A DNA stretch of 5,405 nucleotides from Actinomycetota bacterium (lineage in GTDB: Bacteria > Actinomycetota > Actinomycetes > Nanopelagicales > Nanopelagicaceae). The position numbers and the translations under genes are program-made. Positions 1-5,405 of the stretch are shown here, piece after piece. The notes beneath the pieces were generated by a model that saw only the letters and a list, made by a program, of their open reading frames with translations, was not told the origin of the DNA and made no database searches. Within the stretch, counting starts at the first letter, position 1. Each line of letters starts with the position of its first letter. The stretch lies in the NCBI GenBank assembly GCA_009703165.1, contig WLGP01000072.1:1-5405 (forward strand), written 5' to 3'.

Positions 1-1713
<1,713 letters not shown>

Positions 1714-1716
1714 TTA

Positions 1717-1722
1717 CTCCTT
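1717..1722 (-). promoter_or_regulatory. Shine-Dalgarno of leuA, possible target of leader pairing
   Basis: AAGGAG lies six bases before the leuA ATG and fixes that start. It is the only strong Shine-Dalgarno seen at a gene start in this window. With the following T (1716) it is a perfect 7-base complement of the ACTCCTT stretch covering two leucine codons of the leader peptide (1810-1816), so it could be hidden by pairing when no ribosome occupies those codons. The site is seen directly; the sequestration is inference. Confidence 0.85.
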
Positions 1723-1741
1723 GAGGTGAGTGGGCCGATGT

Positions 1742-1816
1742 GGTTTTACCGGCAACACCAAACCCCGCGGCGAGGAGACCGGTTAATTGGCCTCGCAGCG
1801 GCTGCGAAGAAGGAGT
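1742..1816 (-). ncRNA. LEU-element-like leader RNA of leuA: alternative hairpins and possible pseudoknot
   Basis: Three structures can be drawn on the minus-strand RNA. Hairpin A (1791-1809) pairs CTTCGCAG with CTGCGAGG around a 3-base CCG loop: 8 pairs, one G-U. Hairpin B (1765-1801) pairs CCGCTGCGAGG with CCTCGCCGCGG: 10 pairs and one T/C mismatch, with a 15-base loop holding the leader stop codon. A and B share 1791-1801 and cannot coexist. The loop of B contains ACCGG (1779-1783), complementary to CCGGT downstream (1748-1752), giving an H-type pseudoknot. A weaker hairpin GGTTT/AAACC (1742-1764) competes with it. A conserved pseudoknot called the LEU element has been predicted upstream of leuA in most Actinobacteria, and this layout fits that. 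No T-run follows any hairpin, so translational control or a non-canonical terminator is more likely than a classical attenuator. Confidence 0.7.
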
Positions 1817-1830
1817 CCACGTTGTTGCAT
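1783..1830 (-). CDS. leuA leader peptide with three consecutive leucine codons
   Basis: A 15-codon reading frame, MQQRGLLLRSRCEAN followed by TAA, begins 120 bases upstream of the leuA start. Codons 6-8 are CTC CTT CTT, a run of leucine codons as expected for a peptide that senses charged leucyl-tRNA before a leucine biosynthetic gene. There is no Shine-Dalgarno before the ATG, but a promoter-like pair of hexamers places the predicted transcript 5' end on the A of this ATG, so it is probably a leaderless frame. Its coding sequence overlaps hairpin A, and its stop codon lies in the loop of hairpin B. The peptide itself probably has no function other than its translation. Frame and Leu run are seen; regulatory use is inferred from position and from known leucine leaders in Actinobacteria. 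Confidence 0.75.
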   Translation of the reverse strand: MQQRGLLLRSRCEAN

Positions 1831-1853
1831 GGGATAAGACTATCCCGTTGCAA
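1825..1853. repeat. Interrupted inverted repeat across the -10 of the leuA leader promoter
   Basis: Arms TTGCA (1825-1829) and GGGATA (1831-1836) are mirrored by TATCCC (1841-1846) and TGCAA (1849-1853) around the 4-base centre AGAC, with 1 and 2 unpaired bases between arm segments. That is 11 matched pairs. If transcription starts at 1830, most of the repeat is upstream of the RNA, so it would act as DNA, possibly as a repressor operator. If transcription starts further upstream, it would fold into a stem over the leader start codon. No known operator was recognised. Confidence 0.5.
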
Positions 1854-1865
1854 TTATTTGATCAA
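1837..1865 (-). promoter_or_regulatory. Promoter of the leuA leader, predicting a leaderless transcript
   Basis: On the minus strand TTGATC (1860-1865) is followed by exactly 17 bases and then TAGTCT (1837-1842), a reasonable -35/-10 pair for the housekeeping sigma factor. Six bases separate the -10 from the ATG of the leader peptide at 1830, which makes that A the natural +1. The -35 begins 24 bases after the heliorhodopsin stop, so leuA has its own promoter despite lying in line with the upstream genes. The -10 also sits inside an inverted repeat (1825-1853) that could be an operator. Confidence 0.65.
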
Positions 1866-1889
1866 GATCGAGTTCAGATCTGGTTTAAA

Positions 1890-2654
1890 TCAGACTGGGA
1901 TCAGGGTATTGGCAAAGATCTGCCATGCAAGGGCAGATTTAGCGACCAATGAGAGCGTGATGTAGGTGCGCTCACCGCGAAGATAATCTGACCACTTTCC
2001 AACCTTCTTGTATTGCAACCACTGCACAAGGGCAAATGAGTTGAAGAAGAGGAAGATCGTGAAGACGACGAAGTAGACAAATGTTGGCGCCTTGTTCTCG
2101 CCGACTCCACCGATTGCAAAGACATAGAAAGCCAGTGCAATCCACGGAACGATTCCTGTAATGCAACCAAAGATAAATGGGATCCATCCGCCATTGCCTG
2201 GCTCTTCATATTTCTCTTGTAGCCAACCAAAGAGAATCATTGAAGCGTTAACGCCAAAGATTGCAATGAGTGCGGTGATATCTGAGATACCAGTGACCTG
2301 TGCGATCAAGACGATCATTACTGATGAGCTAATTGAATATTCAACCCAGCGGAAGAAGTTGCGATGGGCGGCAAGGCCTGCGATGTAGCGTGGGAAGAAC
2401 TTTGGGCTGACCACAATGAAGTGGGCAAGAGATGAAAGGCCTAGGAAGATTGCAACACCAAGTGCCAGAGGAGCATCCCAGAGAACGACGAGATCGCCGT
2501 ATGTTGTTCCTGGAGGGCCAGACATGTAACGCGCAGTTACGGGTAGCGTGAAATCAGAAGACATGGCAAGGACAGCTGCCATCTGCGCGAGGTGAAGGAC
2601 ACCTGCGATGATATTGATACGACGCAATTTACTTGATGTGATCTCTTTAGCCAT
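1890..2654 (-). CDS. heR: Heliorhodopsin (seven-helix retinal photoreceptor, type 48C12)
   Basis: Encodes a 254-residue membrane protein closely resembling heliorhodopsin 48C12 as I remember it, with shared stretches such as GPPGTT, VEYS and SSSVMIVLIAQ, IFGVNASMILFGWLQEKY, and SLVAKSALAWQIF. Helices lie near 11-31, 62-83, 99-121, 125-146, 157-182, 190-214 and 229-252. Key residues are present with an offset of -2 from 48C12: retinal Schiff-base Lys239 (K241), counterion Glu105 (E107), His21 (H23), His78 (H80), Ser235 (S237) and Glu147 (E149). Heliorhodopsins have a cytoplasmic N-terminus, opposite to type-1 rhodopsins, slow photocycles and in most cases no ion pumping. The start at 2654 is preferred over the in-frame ATG at 2675, because the latter overlaps the upstream gene (stop 2679-2681) closely and adds seven residues absent from relatives. 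It follows glnA2 by 24 bp. No retinal synthesis gene is in the window. Confidence 0.97.
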   Translation of the reverse strand: MAKEITSSKLRRINIIAGVLHLAQMAAVLAMSSDFTLPVTARYMSGPPGTTYGDLVVLWDAPLALGVAIFLGLSSLAHFIVVSPKFFPRYIAGLAAHRNFFRWVEYSISSSVMIVLIAQVTGISDITALIAIFGVNASMILFGWLQEKYEEPGNGGWIPFIFGCITGIVPWIALAFYVFAIGGVGENKAPTFVYFVVFTIFLFFNSFALVQWLQYKKVGKWSDYLRGERTYITLSLVAKSALAWQIFANTLIPV

Positions 2655-2660
2655 AGATAA

Positions 2661-2669
2661 AAAGTAGCA
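2661..2669 (-). promoter_or_regulatory. Candidate extended -10 for a leaderless heliorhodopsin transcript
   Basis: TGC followed directly by TACTTT is an extended -10 (TGn-TAnnnT). Six bases then separate it from the heliorhodopsin ATG at 2654, so +1 would fall on the start codon. No Shine-Dalgarno lies at a usable distance from that ATG. No good -35 was found at 16-18 bp, which is tolerated for extended -10 promoters. The element occupies most of the 24-bp gap to glnA2. Read-through from glnA2 is equally possible, but a ribosome binding site would then be expected. Confidence 0.45.
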
Positions 2670-2678
2670 CGGCAACCT

Positions 2679-3983
2679 TTAGAGAACGGGTAAATACCTA
2701 TCGAGTTCGTAGGCACTTACCTGGCGGCGATAGTCCTGCCATTCAGCGCGCTTGTTGCGAAGAACGAATTCAAAGACATGCTCGCCTAATGTCTGACGGA
2801 CGAGTTCGCTGCCCTCCATCGCCACGATCGCCTCGTTGAGGTTTGCAGGTAGCGGCTTCGCATCGCGCGTCTCTTCCAGAACATAACCCTCTTCAATTCC
2901 CTTAAGCCCTGCAGCGAGCATCACTGCATAGGCAAGGTATGGATTACAGGCAGAATCAGGTGAACGAAATTCGATACGAGTTGAATTCTCTTTATTTGGT
3001 TTATACATCGGGATACGTACTAGTGCGCCGCGATCGCTCTGTCCCCAGTTGATCAACGATGGCGCTTCTCCCCCACCTTGCAGGCGCTTATAAGAGTTGA
3101 CCCATTGATTGGTAATTGCCGTCATCTCAGAGGCATGCTTCAAGATGCCTGCGATAAAGGAGCGACCCACCTTTGATAGATGGAACTCTGCATTGGCATC
3201 ATAAAAGGCATTGTTCTCGCCTTCAAAGAGCGAGACGTGTGTATGCATTCCGCTGCCTGGATGATCGGTAAATGGCTTAGGCATAAAAGATGCGTAAAAA
3301 CCTTGTTCGAGTGCAACTTCCTTGATCACATGTCTAAAGGTCATGATGTTATCTGCCGTACTTAACGCATCTGCATAACGTAGATCGATCTCTTGTTGAC
3401 CGGGTGCGCCTTCATGGTGGCTGAACTCAACAGAGATTCCCATTGCCTCTAACAATGTGATTGCTTGGCGTCTAAAGTCATGGCCGACAACTGCAGGTGT
3501 GTGATCAAAATATCCGCCTTGATCAACAGGCACAGGTGCAACGCCTTTTTCAGGTTGTGATTTAAAGAGGAAGAATTCGATTTCAGGATGGGTGTAACAG
3601 GTGTAACCCATCTTGGCTGCCTTATCCAAGGTGCGACGCAATACGTTGCGCGGATCAGAATGCGATGGCGAACCATCAGGCATGATGATGTCACAGAACA
3701 TTCGCGCAGCCCCTGGTGCTTCTGTGCGCCAAGGCAAAATTGAAAAAGATGCAGGATCTGGCTTTGCCAACATATCTGATTCGGTGATGCGGGCAAAACC
3801 TTCGATGGCAGAGCCATCAAAACCGATTCCTTCATCGAAGGCGTTCTCTAGCTCTGCCGGTGCAATCGCAACTGATTTCAAGGTGCCAAGAACATCGCTA
3901 AACCACAATCTGACAAAGCGAATATTGCGCTCTTCTATGGTGCGAAGGACGAACTCTTGTTGCTTACTGATCTGCTCGGACAT
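2679..3983 (-). CDS. glnA2: Type I glutamine synthetase, GlnA2 class
   Basis: Cytoplasmic enzyme making glutamine from glutamate, ammonia and ATP. The 434-residue protein follows mycobacterial GlnA2 closely from QQEFVLRTIEERNIRFVRLWF onward; mycobacterial GlnA2 has about 446 residues. GS landmarks are present: FDGSAIEGF (55-63), HPEIEFFL (132-139) and EFSHHEGAPGQQEID (186-200) with metal-binding glutamates, HTHVSLF (247-253), NQWVNSYKRL (292-301) and RIEFRSPDSACNPYL (336-350). The segment that in relatives holds the adenylylation-type loop is missing: GYVLEETRDA (366-375) runs almost straight into LPANL, about 15 residues shorter than in mycobacterial GlnA2. Adenylylation control is therefore unlikely. 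The start at 3983 has no Shine-Dalgarno but an extended -10 seven bases before it. It lies 50 bp after nadE and 24 bp before heliorhodopsin on the same strand. Class assignment is confident; whether it is the main GS of this organism cannot be told. Confidence 0.96.
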   Translation of the reverse strand: MSEQISKQQEFVLRTIEERNIRFVRLWFSDVLGTLKSVAIAPAELENAFDEGIGFDGSAIEGFARITESDMLAKPDPASFSILPWRTEAPGAARMFCDIIMPDGSPSHSDPRNVLRRTLDKAAKMGYTCYTHPEIEFFLFKSQPEKGVAPVPVDQGGYFDHTPAVVGHDFRRQAITLLEAMGISVEFSHHEGAPGQQEIDLRYADALSTADNIMTFRHVIKEVALEQGFYASFMPKPFTDHPGSGMHTHVSLFEGENNAFYDANAEFHLSKVGRSFIAGILKHASEMTAITNQWVNSYKRLQGGGEAPSLINWGQSDRGALVRIPMYKPNKENSTRIEFRSPDSACNPYLAYAVMLAAGLKGIEEGYVLEETRDAKPLPANLNEAIVAMEGSELVRQTLGEHVFEFVLRNKRAEWQDYRRQVSAYELDRYLPVL

Positions 3984-3990
3984 GGGGGCA

Positions 3991-3999
3991 ATAATGCCA
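3991..3999 (-). promoter_or_regulatory. Candidate extended -10 of glnA2, leaderless start
   Basis: TGG followed by CATTAT (four of six matches to TATAAT, with the TGn extension) ends seven bases before the glnA2 ATG. The intervening bases are TGCCCCC, with no ribosome binding site. The predicted +1 falls at or within a base of the start codon. No convincing -35 is present at 17 bp. Confidence 0.4.
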
Positions 4000-4006
4000 A
4001 GTGATA

Positions 4007-4022
4007 ATTACGGCAGTGTTAC
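4007..4022 (-). promoter_or_regulatory. Possible GlnR-type nitrogen regulator site upstream of glnA2
   Basis: The minus strand reads GTAAC, six bases, GTAAT. The actinobacterial GlnR box is usually described as GTnAC-n6-GnAAC, so nine of ten positions can be read as fitting when the variable positions are allowed. It lies about 24-39 bases upstream of the glnA2 ATG, over the expected -35 region of the candidate promoter. GlnR controls glutamine synthetase genes in Streptomyces and mycobacteria, which makes the location meaningful, but short degenerate boxes arise by chance. Confidence 0.35.
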
Positions 4023-4033
4023 AAAATCAGCGC

Positions 4034-5405
4034 TTACTTACCCTCGCGCCAGCGTGTAGTCATTGGCAAGCGGCGGTCTTTTCCGAAGGCGCGGGAAGAG
4101 ACCTTGGTGCCAGGTGGATATTGGCGCCTCTTATATTCGGCCATATCGACCAGGCCGATCACGCGTGCAACGAGGGCGCTATCAAAGCCGGCAGCCACAA
4201 GTTCTTCATAGCCGCGATCGTGATCGACGTACTCGGTAAGAACTTTATCGAGAATTGTGTAATCAGGAAGTGAATCTGAATCTTTCTGGTCTGGGCGAAG
4301 TTCAGCACTTGGCTCTTTCTCAATAGAGCGCACTGGAATCGGTGGAACTTCACCGAGTTCTAGAGCCCGCGCATTACGCCAGCGAGATAGGGCCCAGACA
4401 TCTGTCTTATAAATATCTTTAATCGGCGCAAAGCCACCGACAGCATCACCGTAGAGCGTTGAATATCCAACGGCGAGCTCTGATTTATTTCCAGTGGCAA
4501 GCACTAAGTGCCCCTCTTGATTGGAGATTCCCATCAGCGTTGTGCCGCGAACACGTGCCTGCACATTCTCTTCTGCCAACCCTTTAAGAACGACGTTGGA
4601 GGTAAAGGCATCGACCATCGGCGCGATGGCAATGGCGCGAAAGTGAAGGCCAGTATTCTCTGCCATCTGCCGGGCATCTTCGAGTGAGTGATCGGATGAG
4701 TACTTACTTGGCAGCGCAACACCATTTACGCGCTTGGCACCAAGAGCATCGCAGGCGATCGCTGCAACCAGGGCTGAATCAATTCCACCTGAAAGACCAA
4801 GGACGACGCTTCTAAATCCATTCTTCTCGACATAATCACGTAGACCGAGGACAAGGACCTTCCACATCTCTTCTTCAACGCTGGTGCGTTCAGCGATGGC
4901 GGTAACAATCGGTGCGCTCTGGGCGATCGCATCTTCGCTGATTACGACATCCGGCGTGCTTGTCTTTCCTGCCAGGTCGAGATCAACAATCATCAACCCT
5001 TCATCGCAATGTGGGGTGCGCGCAATTAATTGACCGTCACCATCGACCACCATCGAATCGCCATCAAAGACCAAATCATCTTGGCCGCCAACCATATTGA
5101 CGTAGATAAATGGCGCCTTCATCCGCGCCGCCTCTTTGCTGACAAGGGCAAGGCGTACATCATCTTTATTGCGTTCAAAGGGAGATCCGTTAGGAACAAC
5201 GACAAGTCCTGGCGAGCGCGCCGCTAGTTGCTTCAGCACCCCATCTTCATGCCAGATGTCCTGACAGATAAGTACTCCGACATCGACTCCATGGATGCGG
5301 ACGACGAGTGTCGAATCACCTGCAACGAAATTTCGATATTCATCAAAGACGCCAAAGTTAGGAAGATGGGTCTTGATATAGCGAGCGCGAACTTCACCGC
5401 GATGA
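4034..5405 (-). CDS. nadE: Glutamine-dependent NAD+ synthetase, N-terminus outside the window
   Basis: Last step of NAD+ synthesis: ATP-dependent amidation of nicotinate adenine dinucleotide with ammonia from glutamine. 456 codons are visible, entering from the right edge and ending with TAA at 4034-4036; roughly 110 N-terminal residues appear to be missing for this family. Visible residues 1-180 are the nitrilase-like glutaminase domain, with the catalytic lysine in YIKTHLPNFGVFDEY (residue 11) and the nucleophilic cysteine in LICQDIW (residue 47); the third catalytic residue, a glutamate, lies outside. The synthetase domain carries the ATP-binding SGGIDS (205-210), then ATGNKSELAVGYSTLYGD and GFAPIKDIYKT, and ends in the typical SRAFGKDRRLPMTTRWR. 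An internal GTG at 5239 is not the start, because the nucleophile Cys lies before it. It is 50 bp upstream of glnA2, whose product it consumes. Confidence 0.96.
   Translation of the reverse strand, partial: HRGEVRARYIKTHLPNFGVFDEYRNFVAGDSTLVVRIHGVDVGVLICQDIWHEDGVLKQLAARSPGLVVVPNGSPFERNKDDVRLALVSKEAARMKAPFIYVNMVGGQDDLVFDGDSMVVDGDGQLIARTPHCDEGLMIVDLDLAGKTSTPDVVISEDAIAQSAPIVTAIAERTSVEEEMWKVLVLGLRDYVEKNGFRSVVLGLSGGIDSALVAAIACDALGAKRVNGVALPSKYSSDHSLEDARQMAENTGLHFRAIAIAPMVDAFTSNVVLKGLAEENVQARVRGTTLMGISNQEGHLVLATGNKSELAVGYSTLYGDAVGGFAPIKDIYKTDVWALSRWRNARALELGEVPPIPVRSIEKEPSAELRPDQKDSDSLPDYTILDKVLTEYVDHDRGYEELVAAGFDSALVARVIGLVDMAEYKRRQYPPGTKVSSRAFGKDRRLPMTTRWREGK

Noticed and set aside
1863..1889. 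AGATC/GATCT hairpin just after the heliorhodopsin stop as a terminator
   Set aside because: Only five pairs, no T-run follows, and it abuts the -35 of the leuA leader promoter; too weak to call.
2655..2675. Upstream ATG at 2675 as the heliorhodopsin start
   Set aside because: It would add seven residues (MPCYFLS) not seen in heliorhodopsins and lies only three bases past the glnA2 stop without a ribosome binding site; MAKEITSS at 2654 matches the known N-terminus.
4013..4053. GCGC-GCGC stem near the nadE stop followed by ATTTT as a terminator
   Set aside because: Only four pairs with a 12-base loop spanning the stop codon and a short, interrupted T stretch; not convincing.
3613..4059. Plus-strand open frame of 148 codons over the 5' half of glnA2
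   Set aside because: It lies antisense to a fully conserved glutamine synthetase, resembles no protein family I know, and has no ribosome binding site; it is a shadow of the real gene.
5237..5239. GTG at 5239 as the nadE start
   Set aside because: The same frame continues upstream to the window edge with the glutaminase lysine and cysteine, so this codon is internal.

Overview
The window reads as a compact chromosomal segment of an actinobacterium with intermediate base composition. It most resembles the streamlined freshwater lineage acI (Nanopelagicales, 'Ca. Planktophila'-like). This placement is inferred from the protein types and has not been checked by a search. Supporting points are a long, actinobacterial-type LeuA, a GlnA2-type glutamine synthetase, a heliorhodopsin very like the actinobacterial founding member 48C12, short intergenic gaps, and starts without Shine-Dalgarno sequences.

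All real genes lie on the minus strand, so transcription runs from high to low coordinates. In that order: (1) nadE, glutamine-dependent NAD+ synthetase, entering at the right edge without its N-terminus and ending at 4034; (2) a 50-bp gap with a candidate extended -10 and a GlnR-like site; (3) glnA2, glutamine synthetase, 3983-2679; (4) a 24-bp gap; (5) a heliorhodopsin gene, 2654-1890, with the retinal lysine and the counterion glutamate; (6) a 179-bp gap holding the leucine-responsive leader of leuA; (7) leuA, 2-isopropylmalate synthase, starting at 1710 and cut by the left edge just before its natural end.

The functional theme is glutamine and nitrogen. GlnA2 makes glutamine, NadE consumes it, and heliorhodopsin is a light-sensing seven-helix protein reported to bind and regulate glutamine synthetase in a related actinobacterium. 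Here heliorhodopsin lies 24 bp behind a glutamine synthetase gene whose product lacks the usual adenylylation-loop segment, so a light-linked, non-adenylylation control of GS is an attractive hypothesis.

The second point of interest is the leuA leader. A good promoter (TTGATC, 17 bp, TAGTCT) predicts transcription starting exactly at the ATG of a 15-codon peptide, MQQRGLLLRSRCEAN. Its three Leu codons are followed by two mutually exclusive hairpins, a possible pseudoknot, and the leuA Shine-Dalgarno, which is a perfect 7-bp complement of the Leu-codon stretch. This fits the actinobacterial LEU element and suggests a concrete translational switch. No mobile elements, CRISPR arrays, tRNA or rRNA genes were seen.
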